IMG/VR virus record: IMGVR_UViG_3300047457_000269
Coordinates: 1-26,467 of that record
Strand: one strand, 5' to 3'
DNA: 26,467 nt
From: a virus
Shown: one piece after another, positions 1 to 5,873 of the stretch
Layout: each line of letters begins with the position of its first letter
Position numbering within the stretch: the stretch's first letter is position 1
Made by a program: the position numbers and the translations under genes
The notes under the pieces: generated by a model
Told to the model about the DNA's origin: nothing
Seen by the model: only the letters and a program-made list of their open reading frames with translations
Databases searched by the model: none

Positions 1-2
1 CA

Positions 3-1385
3 GCAAACACTGCACAGATAGATTTTACAAACAGCAACGCCGGTCTTACAGGTAATGGTAAGACCTTCTACAACGTTAGCTTCACAAACGTGGGCGCAGG
101 CACCGTCACCATCAACGGAGTTAACAGCTTCAACAACCTGTCCTTCACCGGCATCACCTCTGCTGGTCTGAAAATCATCAGCGTCACAGCCAACCAGACC
201 ATCACCGGCACCTTCACCTGCTCAGCAGGCACCAACGCCACGATGCGTCACTTCGTTCGCTCCAATACGCTCGGCACCACGCGCACGATGACCTGCGCTG
301 CCGTTTCCCTGACGGACGTTGACTTCAGAGACATCACCATAGCCGGTGCAGCAGCGCCAGCAACAGGCACGCGCCTGGGAGACTGCAAGGGCAACAGCGG
401 CATTACGTTCACGGCTGCGGCAAACAAGTATTGGAACCTTGCTGCTGGCGGCAACTGGGGCGGTGCTATTGGTTGGGCTACAGGCAGCGGCGGCACGCCC
501 GCGATCAACAACTTCCCATTGGCGCAAGACACATGCTTCTTTGAAGCTACGGGATTGAACAGCGGCGCTACCGTCACCATCAACGCAGCCTACAACATCG
601 GCACCATCGATATGTCGGCGCGAACGGCCAACACGATGACGTTGTCAAACTCTAGTAACAATATTAGCATTTACGGCAACTGGATTAATGGAACCGGAAC
701 AGGCATAACAGGATCTGGCAGTTTAAATTTTGTTGGCAGAACAACACAAACAATCACTAGTGCAGGTAAAACCTTTACGCAAAATAATTTTATAGAGAGT
801 CCTAGTGGCTCCGTAACTCTACAAGATGCGTATACAAGCAGTAGTAATGGTGCTAATGCTATTAGCTTAACATCAGGAACATTTGACGCAAATGGGTATA
901 ACGTAACTTTTACAAATGGAGGTGGTGTTACTGTATCTGGAATATTGACCAAGTCTATTGCTGTTGGTTCTGGTACGTGGTTGGTATCGGGGATCACCGC
1001 ATGGAATTTAAGCGGGCCTACAAACACTACCGTCACCGGCACTGGCACCATAAGTCTCACCTCCGCATCAGCTAAGACCTTTGAAGGTGGTAACGTCTCC
1101 TACACCAACATCACCCTCAACCAAGGCGGCGCAGGCACGCTCACCATCAGCGGCAACAACACCTTCGCCAACATCACCAACACCTACAAAGCTACTGGTG
1201 CCACTACCATCAACTTCGGCACCACAACGCAGACGGTGGGCAACTTCACCGCTGCTGGTGAAGCAGGGCGTCTTTTGACGCTGACAGGCTCTTCTGCGTC
1301 TTCTCCATGCACACTCGTCCATTCCGGCACAGGTACGGCAGCTAACGTGGACTACCTCGTCATTACAGGCGTGCGAGCGTACTGA
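3..1385 (+). CDS. Tail-fibre-type beta-repeat protein (5' end cut by window)
   Basis: The reading frame is open from the first complete codon at position 3, so the true start lies left of the window and 460 residues are visible. The protein is rich in Thr, Ser, Gly and Asn with alternating hydrophobic residues, as in beta-helical phage tail fibres. Its middle carries a module beginning ANKYWNLAAGGNWGG and continuing to DTCFFEATG, a pattern I recognise from beta-solenoid fibre proteins of uncultured phages. A module of the form GAGTVTINGVNSFNN near the start reappears as GAGTLTISGNNTFAN near the end, so the protein is built from repeats. The likely role is an external tail or receptor-binding fibre. 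The stop codon shares its last base with the next gene's ATG (TGATG). The stretch 661-960 is much more AT-rich than its surroundings. Coding status is certain; the exact role is inferred. Confidence 0.85.
   Translation, partial: ANTAQIDFTNSNAGLTGNGKTFYNVSFTNVGAGTVTINGVNSFNNLSFTGITSAGLKIISVTANQTITGTFTCSAGTNATMRHFVRSNTLGTTRTMTCAAVSLTDVDFRDITIAGAAAPATGTRLGDCKGNSGITFTAAANKYWNLAAGGNWGGAIGWATGSGGTPAINNFPLAQDTCFFEATGLNSGATVTINAAYNIGTIDMSARTANTMTLSNSSNNISIYGNWINGTGTGITGSGSLNFVGRTTQTITSAGKTFTQNNFIESPSGSVTLQDAYTSSSNGANAISLTSGTFDANGYNVTFTNGGGVTVSGILTKSIAVGSGTWLVSGITAWNLSGPTNTTVTGTGTISLTSASAKTFEGGNVSYTNITLNQGGAGTLTISGNNTFANITNTYKATGATTINFGTTTQTVGNFTAAGEAGRLLTLTGSSASSPCTLVHSGTGTAANVDYLVITGVRAY
661..960. 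other. AT-rich patch inside the first fibre gene
   Basis: A hand count of 721-960 gives 88 G or C in 240 bases (about 37%), and 661-720 gives 26 of 60 (43%). Flanking lines give about 48% (121-180) and 60% (1081-1140). The reading frame stays open throughout. The patch encodes the middle of the fibre's beta-rich region, which suggests a segment acquired from a lower-GC source. Confidence 0.7.
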
Positions 1386-2167
1386 TGAGCAACTGGTACG
1401 CAGGTAATAACTCAACGAACAACGGTTCGTTCGGGTGGATATTTGCGTCCGGTGGGGGGACGGCGTACACCATCAACGCAGAGTCTGGCGCATACGCCAT
1501 CACGGGCCAAGACGCCACGCTGTCGATCCCCAAGTCCATCAACGCAGAGTCTGGCTCCTACGCCATCACGGGCCAAGCGGCCACGCTGAGTCGCGGCCAA
1601 CAGATCAACGCCGAAGCAGGCGCCTACGCCATCACGGGCCAAGCGGCGACGCTTCTTGCAGCCAGATCAGTCAACGCCGAGTCCGCTGCCTACGCCATCG
1701 ACGGGCAAGCCGCCACCCTGGCGATCTCCAGGACTGTCAACGCTGCGGCGGGCTCCTACGCGGTCACGGGCCAAGCGGCAGCGCTCCTGGCTACGCGCAC
1801 GGCGAGTGCCGATGCGGGGCTGTACGCCATCGCGGGGCAGGCCGCTGCCCTTTTCGCAGAGAAGGTGATCAACGCCGAGGCGGGCTCATACGCCATCTCG
1901 GGCCAGGATGCAAGCCTTTTTGCAGCCAGACAGATCTCTTCCGACGCCGGAACGTATATCATCACGGGGCAGGCCGCGACGCTGGACTACGTGCGCGCGC
2001 TTTCCGCAGGAGCCGGGTCGTATCTCATCAACGGACAGGACGCAACGCTGATCAGAGCCACGCTGTTCCCTGCGCCTTCTGATGTCCGCGCAGGCGTGAT
2101 CTACGGCCCTGGCGGTATCTACGTCGGCACGATGGCCCCCGGCGCTCTCTTTGTGTTTGATGACTGA
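1385..2167 (+). CDS. 22-residue-repeat tail protein
   Basis: A 260-residue protein made almost entirely of nine tandem 22-residue repeats with consensus SGSYAITGQAATL followed by a variable spacer and then INAE. It begins MSNWYAGNNSTNNG...GWIF, which looks like the continuation of the conserved module that closes the preceding gene. It ends with DVRAGVIYGPGGIYVGTM, a C-terminal sequence type I recognise from phage fibre and appendage proteins. The regular beta-type repeat suggests a fibrous or solenoid shaft, with the ends as attachment or capping parts. The start is the ATG overlapping the previous stop by one base, so translation is probably coupled. It may be the split-off C-terminal part of the upstream fibre. 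No enzymatic motif is visible. The family resemblance is from memory; the repeats are seen directly. Confidence 0.85.
   Translation: MSNWYAGNNSTNNGSFGWIFASGGGTAYTINAESGAYAITGQDATLSIPKSINAESGSYAITGQAATLSRGQQINAEAGAYAITGQAATLLAARSVNAESAAYAIDGQAATLAISRTVNAAAGSYAVTGQAAALLATRTASADAGLYAIAGQAAALFAEKVINAEAGSYAISGQDASLFAARQISSDAGTYIITGQAATLDYVRALSAGAGSYLINGQDATLIRATLFPAPSDVRAGVIYGPGGIYVGTMAPGALFVFDD
1472..2065 (+). repeat. Nine tandem 66-bp coding repeats
   Basis: Nine in-frame copies of a 66-base unit encode 22 residues each, starting at ATCAACGCAGAG. Copies 1-3 and 7 are most alike (INAESGAYAITGQ, INAESGSYAITGQ, INAEAGAYAITGQ, INAEAGSYAISGQ). Copies 8 and 9 are the most diverged. The phrase TACGCCATCACGGGCCAAG recurs nearly unchanged in the early copies. 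Such an array can expand or contract by recombination in whole 66-base steps without losing the frame. Confidence 0.95.
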
Positions 2168-2174
2168 GGTCAAC

Positions 2175-2429
2175 ATGGCAAAAACCCCTGCATGGCAACG
2201 CAAAGAGGGCAAGTCTGAGTCCGGTGGACTCAACGCCAAAGGCCGCGCCAGCTACAACAAAGCCAACCCCGGAAAGCCTGGGTTGAAGGCACCGCAACCG
2301 GAAGGTGGCCCCCGTCGTGACTCCTTTTGCGCCAGGATGAAAGGGATGAAGGCAAAGTTGACGTCAGAAAAGACGGCAAAGGATCCGAACTCCCGTATCA
2401 ACAAAAGCCTGAGGGCCTGGAATTGTTGA
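2175..2429 (+). CDS. Small basic conserved phage protein (DUF6321-like)
   Basis: An 84-residue basic protein starting MAKTPAWQRKEGKSESGGLN and containing LNAKGRASYNKANPG, RRDSFCARMKGMKAKL and a C-terminal DPNSRINKSLRAWNC. I recognise this pattern as a small family widespread in phages, which I believe is DUF6321; its function is unknown. An upstream in-frame ATG at 2151 would overlap the previous gene. I chose 2175 because family members begin MAKxPAWQRKEG and a GAGGT motif lies just upstream. It is the first of a run of seven tiny genes between the fibre genes and the adaptor gene, so a virion or assembly role is plausible but unproven. Confidence 0.85.
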   Translation: MAKTPAWQRKEGKSESGGLNAKGRASYNKANPGKPGLKAPQPEGGPRRDSFCARMKGMKAKLTSEKTAKDPNSRINKSLRAWNC

Positions 2430-2430
2430 C

Positions 2431-2676
2431 ATGGAAGCGACGTTCATTTGGAATACCGTCTTGACGTTGCTGATCGGCGTTGTGGGGTTCTTCATGTCAG
2501 CCAAGTTCAAAGAACTCGACCGTATCAGCATTCTGCTCAACAGAACGCGAGAGGAAGTGGCCCGGGATCACATCACCCGCTCAGAGTTCCGTCAGGACAT
2601 GAAAGAACTGCTGGAGAGGTTTGACAGGATTGAGTCGAAGATCGACAATCTACGAAGCAAGCCCCATGCCGTATAG
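2431..2676 (+). CDS. Single-TM coiled-coil protein
   Basis: An 81-residue protein with one membrane segment near the N-terminus (about residues 6-23, WNTVLTLLIGVVGFFMSAKF). A charged helical region follows, ending LLERFDRIESKIDNL, a good coiled-coil heptad pattern. The layout of short N-terminal anchor plus helical tail resembles the protein at 8269-8544 and many small phage membrane proteins annotated as holin-like or unknown. It lies one base after the previous stop and overlaps the next gene by 11 bases. It could be an accessory lysis or membrane protein, but it sits about 5.6 kb from the lysis cassette, so I do not assign a function. Confidence 0.8.
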   Translation: MEATFIWNTVLTLLIGVVGFFMSAKFKELDRISILLNRTREEVARDHITRSEFRQDMKELLERFDRIESKIDNLRSKPHAV

Positions 2677-2971
2677 TTCTCCCAAGCAAGAGCGGCTCAT
2701 GCGGGCCGTCGCGCACAGCCCAGGCTTCGCCAAGAAGGTGGGCATCCCCCAGGCCGTTGGCCTGACGTTCGAAGCCCATAAGGCCGAAGGAGGCCCCGTG
2801 AAAGAATCTCCCAAGATGGTCAAGAAGGAACTCGCCTTCATGAAGGCTAAGGGTGCGCCCAAGGCCATGATCAAGCACGAGAAGGAAGAAGCCAAGGGCA
2901 AGCCCAAGGGCAAGCCGTTTGCCAAGGGTGGCGCGGCGAAGAAGATGGCATACGGCGGCAAAGCCTGCTGA
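2666..2971 (+). CDS. Small Lys/Gly-rich phage protein
   Basis: A 101-residue basic protein starting MPYSSPKQERLMRAVAHSPG, followed by FAKKVGIPQAVGLTFEAHKA, a long Lys-rich helix and a tail containing FAKGGAAKKMAYGGKAC. The N-terminal pattern is one I recognise as a recurrent small-protein family in uncultured tailed phages with no known function. The start at 2666 overlaps the preceding gene by 11 bases. A longer in-frame form from 2621 would overlap it far more and lacks the conserved MPYSS beginning. The Lys/Gly tail is similar in style to those of the neighbouring small proteins. The high positive charge could indicate nucleic-acid contact or an internal virion location, which is inference. 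Confidence 0.82.
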   Translation: MPYSSPKQERLMRAVAHSPGFAKKVGIPQAVGLTFEAHKAEGGPVKESPKMVKKELAFMKAKGAPKAMIKHEKEEAKGKPKGKPFAKGGAAKKMAYGGKAC

Positions 2972-2977
2972 GGAGAG
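2971..2977 (+). promoter_or_regulatory. Ribosome binding site AGGAGAG
   Basis: A strong Shine-Dalgarno-like AGGAGAG begins at the last base of the preceding stop and lies four bases before the ATG at 2982. It supports that start over an in-frame ATG at 2919 inside the previous gene. Confidence 0.7.
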
Positions 2978-2981
2978 AAAG

Positions 2982-3242
2982 ATGGCGACGCAAAATCCCA
3001 CGAAGGCTCCGGCCCCGGCGCCGGCAATTCCGGCTGCAGTGCGCATGGCGATGGAGTCGGCGGCGAAGCAGAAGGCCAGCGATGCGGCGGAGAAGCACTT
3101 CCCCAAGAACATCGATCCGGAAGGCATGCTACCGCCCAAGAAGAAGGCGATGGGCGGCATGACCAAAAAGTACGCCGATGGCGGCTCTGTGCGCGGCGCA
3201 GGCGTCGCCCAACGCGGCGTCAAGCAGTGCAAGATGGTGTGA
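2982..3242 (+). CDS. Small protein with YADGGSV tail
   Basis: An 86-residue protein with an Ala/Pro-rich start (TKAPAPAPAIPAA), an Ala/Lys-rich helical middle, and a Gly/Lys-rich end. From residue 64 the tail reads YADGGSVRGAG, then VAQRG, then KQCKMV. The same kind of tail, with the same 23-residue length, closes the next gene. Start choice rests on the AGGAGAG just upstream. It is separated from the next ATG by one base. Function is unknown. The conserved tail looks like a short sorting or binding tag rather than a folded domain, which is inference. Confidence 0.83.
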   Translation: MATQNPTKAPAPAPAIPAAVRMAMESAAKQKASDAAEKHFPKNIDPEGMLPPKKKAMGGMTKKYADGGSVRGAGVAQRGVKQCKMV

Positions 3243-3243
3243 C

Positions 3244-3870
3244 ATGGCTACCGATGACGACGTCGAACACGAAGAGCGTGTAAGGCGCGGGGCTGCACGC
3301 CACCGCGCCGAGCAGGCGTTCTTGGACGCGCGCGACGAAGCTGATCGGCTTGCCGAGACGGGCAGGCAGTACAAAGACAAAGAGCGCGAGATCCAAGCAA
3401 AGATGACGCTCGACAGGATGCGGCGCCCCACGCCGTCTTACCGCTCCTCCTACACCGGCCCCGTGCGCAACCGTCAAATTATTGACGGTAAAGCGATTGT
3501 CAGCCGGGAAGAGCTTGCGGACTTCCAGAAGCGCTTTGGCGCGAACAAGACGCTGCGCGATCTGCTGAACGCAGACAAGACGGGGAAACTGCCCACGCCA
3601 GCGGCGCGGGGTAGCGCTACTGACACGCGTGCTCGCGGTGTTCAGGGAGCGAACATTCTTCCCAGGACGGAAGAGAACTACCCCGCTTGGCGGGATATGC
3701 AGCTTGGCAACCTGCAGTACTCACCCCGGGAAGTGGAGCGCAACACCCAGATCATGCGGGACGAAGAGAAGTACCGCAAGGGCGGCAAGGTCAAGGCCTA
3801 CGCCAAGGGCGGCAGCGTCAAGGGCTCGGGCTGTGAACAGCGCGGCCTGAGGAAGTGCAAGGTGTACTGA
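3244..3870 (+). CDS. Hypothetical protein with YAKGGSV tail
   Basis: A 208-residue charged protein. Residues 1-75 form a predicted long helix rich in Glu, Arg and Asp (EHEERVRRGAARHRAEQAFL and onward). A middle region contains DGKAIVSREELADFQKRFG and LRDLLNADKTGKLPTP. The C-terminus reads YAKGGSVKGSG, CEQRG, RKCKVY, matching the tail of the preceding protein in length and in 13 of 23 positions. I do not recognise the body as a named family, though the IVSREELADFQKRFGAN stretch resembles small phage proteins I have seen next to adaptor genes. The start ATG at 3244 follows the previous stop directly. The stop overlaps the next ATG by one base (TGATG). Confidence 0.82.
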   Translation: MATDDDVEHEERVRRGAARHRAEQAFLDARDEADRLAETGRQYKDKEREIQAKMTLDRMRRPTPSYRSSYTGPVRNRQIIDGKAIVSREELADFQKRFGANKTLRDLLNADKTGKLPTPAARGSATDTRARGVQGANILPRTEENYPAWRDMQLGNLQYSPREVERNTQIMRDEEKYRKGGKVKAYAKGGSVKGSGCEQRGLRKCKVY

Positions 3871-4115
3871 TGCGAGCCTCACGCGGCATGGGCTGCATCC
3901 GCCCGGAACTCAAGAAGCCCAAGGCATACGCCAAGGGCGGGGAGAGCCGCGTGAACGAGGCGGGCAACTACACCAAGCCTGGGATGCGCAAGAGTCTCTT
4001 TGAGAAGATCAAGGGGCAGGCTACGCAAGGTACGGCGGCAGGCCAGTGGAGTGCCCGCAAGGCGCAGCTTCTGGCGAAGCAGTACAAGTCCAAGGGCGGC
4101 GGGTATCGTGACTAA
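3870..4115 (+). CDS. Small conserved protein, WSARKAQLLAKQY family
   Basis: An 81-residue basic protein. It opens with MRASRGMGCIRPELKK and the shared AYAKGG motif. The conserved region is then NEAGNYTKPGMRKSLFEKIK, followed by AGQWSARKAQLLAKQYKSKG and GGYRD at the end. This second half is a motif I recognise in many phages and, from memory, in some large eukaryotic DNA viruses; its function is not known. The start overlaps the preceding stop by one base, and the end overlaps the next GTG start by eight bases, so the two are very likely translated together. The basic helix could bind nucleic acid, which is speculative. Confidence 0.83.
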   Translation: MRASRGMGCIRPELKKPKAYAKGGESRVNEAGNYTKPGMRKSLFEKIKGQATQGTAAGQWSARKAQLLAKQYKSKGGGYRD

Positions 4116-4344
4116 GGCCCCGCAGCAGTCCCTGAAGGACTGGACCGATCAGAAATGGCGGACCAAGTCAGGGAAGCCGTCTTCAAAGACGGGGGAGCGG
4201 TATCTGCCCGAGGCTGCGATCAACGCTCTGTCTCCCGCTGAGTACGCGGCCACGACCCGGGCGAAGCGGGCGGGCAAGGCCAAGGGCCAGCAGTTCGTCA
4301 AGCAACCGCCGAAGGTGGCATCGAAGACAGCGAGATTTAGATGA
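4108..4344 (+). CDS. Small conserved protein, SLKDWTDQKWRTKSGK family
   Basis: A 78-residue basic protein with GTG start (MTKAPQQSLKDWTDQKW), then RTKSGKPSSKTGERYLPE, ALSPAEYAATTRAKRAGKAK and a Lys/Pro tail KQPPKVASKTARFR. The family is widespread in tailed phages without assigned function. I chose GTG 4108 because the conserved family sequence begins immediately after it; the upstream in-frame extension to 4000 is shadow sequence of the overlapping gene. It overlaps the gene on each side (8 and 4 bases), so it is a tightly coupled partner of the protein at 3870-4115. The motif GERYLPEAAINALSPAEYAA is the best handle for a search. Confidence 0.83.
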   Translation: MTKAPQQSLKDWTDQKWRTKSGKPSSKTGERYLPEAAINALSPAEYAATTRAKRAGKAKGQQFVKQPPKVASKTARFR

Positions 4345-5081
4345 CCACATCAGGGACCACCACCTTCAACCTCGACCTCAACGACGCGGTCGAGGAGGCG
4401 TTTGAACGCTGCGGGGCGGAGCTTCGCACGGGCTACGACCTGCGCACTGCGCGGCGGTCCCTGAACCTGCTGTTCGCAGACTGGGCGAACCGTGGCATCA
4501 ACATGTGGACCTTCAACCAGGGCATGATCCCCTTGGTGCAGGGCACGAACACCTACACGCTCCCGTCTGACACCGTCGATCTCCTTGAGCATGTCATCCG
4601 CACCGGTGCGGGCAACGTCTCGACCCAGGTCGATCTGACCATCACGCGCATCAGCGTCAGCACGTACTCTTCCATCCCGAACAAGCTGCAACAGGCTCGT
4701 CCGATCCAGGTGCTGGTCAACCGGAACTCCAACGCGACGTACCCGGCGGCGAGCAGCTACTCCCCGGGCGCAACGGCAGCGCCCAGCATCACCGTGTGGC
4801 CCACGCCTGACCAGACGGGCGTCTACCAGTTCGTCTATTGGTACTTGCGGCGCATCCAAGATGCGGGTGCTGGTGGGGAAGCCACGCAGGACATCCCCTT
4901 TCGCTTCATCCCTTGCTTGGTCTCTGGTCTGGCGTACTACCTCGCCATGAAGCTCCCGGGTGGCATGGAGCGTCTCCAGATCCTGAAGGCGCAGTACGAC
5001 GAAGACTGGGACCGGGCATCGAGCGAAGACCGTGAGAAGGCTGCGGTACGGTTCGTACCCCGGCAGATGTTCATCAGCTAA
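4341..5081 (+). CDS. Head-tail adaptor / tail accessory protein (gp4-like)
   Basis: A 246-residue protein starting MTTSGTTTFNLDLNDAVEEA, then FERCGAELRTGYDLRTARRS, LNLLFADWANRGINMWTF and TYTLPSDTVDLLEHVI. This is the pattern I know from phage adaptor proteins that join the portal to the tail (P22 gp4 / T7 gp11 type): N-terminal helices followed by a beta region, with a C-terminal helical part DEDWDRASSEDREKAAVRFVP. It would sit below the portal ring at the head-tail junction. It starts by ATGA overlap with the preceding small gene. A second, shorter adaptor-type protein follows at 5874, in keeping with a podovirus-like neck made of two layers. Confidence is high for structural, moderate for the exact position. 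Confidence 0.8.
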   Translation: MTTSGTTTFNLDLNDAVEEAFERCGAELRTGYDLRTARRSLNLLFADWANRGINMWTFNQGMIPLVQGTNTYTLPSDTVDLLEHVIRTGAGNVSTQVDLTITRISVSTYSSIPNKLQQARPIQVLVNRNSNATYPAASSYSPGATAAPSITVWPTPDQTGVYQFVYWYLRRIQDAGAGGEATQDIPFRFIPCLVSGLAYYLAMKLPGGMERLQILKAQYDEDWDRASSEDREKAAVRFVPRQMFIS

Positions 5082-5083
5082 TC

Positions 5084-5509
5084 ATGGCCAACAGGTTTGC
5101 AAACGGCGCAAAAGCGTTCGGGTTCTGCGACGTCTGTGGATTCCGTTTCGACCTGAAGAAGCTCAAGAACCTCGTCGTCAAGACCAAGCAGACGCAGATC
5201 AAGGCGTGCCCTCAGTGCTGGACTCCGGACCAGCCGCAGTTGCAGTTGGGCATGTACCCTGTGGCCGACCCCCAGGCCATTCGTGACCCCCGTCCGGACA
5301 CAAATACGTGGTATCAGTCCGGTACGAACGGCCTCCAAACTGACACGGTGTCGGGCACCGGCCCGGACCAAGAGGGCTACCCTGGCGAGGGCATGTTGGT
5401 CATCCAGTGGGGTTGGAACCCCATCGGTGGCGCCAGGGACTTTGATGCTGTACTCACGCCAAACACCTTGGTCGGCGTGGGTGAAGTTGGTACAGTAACG
5501 TTTACCTGA
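5084..5509 (+). CDS. Zinc-ribbon-type structural-cluster protein
   Basis: A 141-residue protein. C15-x2-C18 (FCDVCGFRF) and C42-x2-C45 (ACPQC) form a four-cysteine zinc-ribbon signature spanning about 30 residues, joined by a Lys-rich link (KKLKNLVVKTKQTQIK). The rest contains DPQAIRDPRPDTNTWYQSG and IQWGWNPIGGARDFDAVLTP, a beta-rich tail. Proteins of this layout are common between the two adaptor genes in uncultured phages, in my recollection, and are usually left unnamed. The single ribbon could be structural, holding a virion part together, or could bind nucleic acid. No catalytic motif is seen. Translation begins two bases after the preceding stop. Confidence 0.8.
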   Translation: MANRFANGAKAFGFCDVCGFRFDLKKLKNLVVKTKQTQIKACPQCWTPDQPQLQLGMYPVADPQAIRDPRPDTNTWYQSGTNGLQTDTVSGTGPDQEGYPGEGMLVIQWGWNPIGGARDFDAVLTPNTLVGVGEVGTVTFT

Positions 5510-5510
5510 C

Positions 5511-5516
5511 AAGGAG
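5511..5516 (+). promoter_or_regulatory. Ribosome binding site AAGGAG
   Basis: AAGGAG lies five bases before the ATG at 5522 and directly after the preceding stop. This strong site supports translation of the 56-residue gene that follows. Confidence 0.7.
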
Positions 5517-5521
5517 TCAAC

Positions 5522-5692
5522 ATGGACGCAATGAAGGCCCTCCGGGCACATGCCAAGAAGCCCGCCAGTGTGGCGCATGGTCCCGGCGCCAAGCTCGCCA
5601 AGGGTGGCGTGACCACCGAGATGTCCCAGAAGATGGGCCGCAACATGGCTCGTGTGGCGAACCAAGGCCCGGTCGGGCGCAAGGGGAAGTGA
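5522..5692 (+). CDS. 56-residue basic protein
   Basis: A very short gene encoding MDAMKALRAHAKKPASVAHG, then PGAKLAKGGVTTEMSQKMGR and NMARVANQGPVGRKGK. It is supported by AAGGAG just upstream, by exact fit between neighbours (stop at 5692, next ATG at 5694) and by the recurring LAKGG motif. I recognise this small family from phage contigs; the pattern AKKPASVAHxGxAKGGVTT is characteristic. Function is unknown. It is strongly basic and Gly-rich like the small proteins at 2666-4344. It is short enough to be missed by standard length cut-offs. Confidence 0.8.
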   Translation: MDAMKALRAHAKKPASVAHGPGAKLAKGGVTTEMSQKMGRNMARVANQGPVGRKGK

Positions 5693-5693
5693 C

Positions 5694-5870
5694 ATGATGA
5701 AGGCCAAGCCTGTTCCGACTCCGGTCGTGAACGCTGACGCGCCTATGCCGCGCATGGTGGTGGGCAATATTGCCTCCGCTGCAACGCCCCCGGCCAAGAC
5801 CTCGGGGATCAAGATCCGTGGAACCGGTGCAGCCACCAAGGGCACCATGGCCCGGGGGCCGATGGCGTAA
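5694..5870 (+). CDS. 58-residue protein with RGTGAATKG end
   Basis: A short gene encoding MMKAKPVPTPVVNADAPMPR, a low-complexity Ala/Pro middle, and the C-terminal IKIRGTGAATKGTMARGPMA. The ending is a motif I have seen repeatedly closing tiny proteins of uncultured tailed phages. Two adjacent ATG codons (5694, 5697) are possible starts; the first is given. It sits one base after the previous stop and three before the next start, as expected for a real operon gene. Function is unknown. The RGTGAATKG ending recalls the +GxGxxxxG layout in the tails of the 2982 and 3244 proteins. Confidence 0.75.
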   Translation: MMKAKPVPTPVVNADAPMPRMVVGNIASAATPPAKTSGIKIRGTGAATKGTMARGPMA

Positions 5871-5873
5871 GCT

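Noticed and set aside
1472-2065. Possible CRISPR array from regular repeats
   Set aside because: The 66-base units are continuous coding repeats with no alternation of conserved repeat and unique spacer of CRISPR size.
1435-2082. Open frame of 215 codons in another plus frame over the 66-bp repeats
   Set aside because: The repeat length is a multiple of three, so all frames stay open through the array; the translation is an Arg/His-rich artefact.
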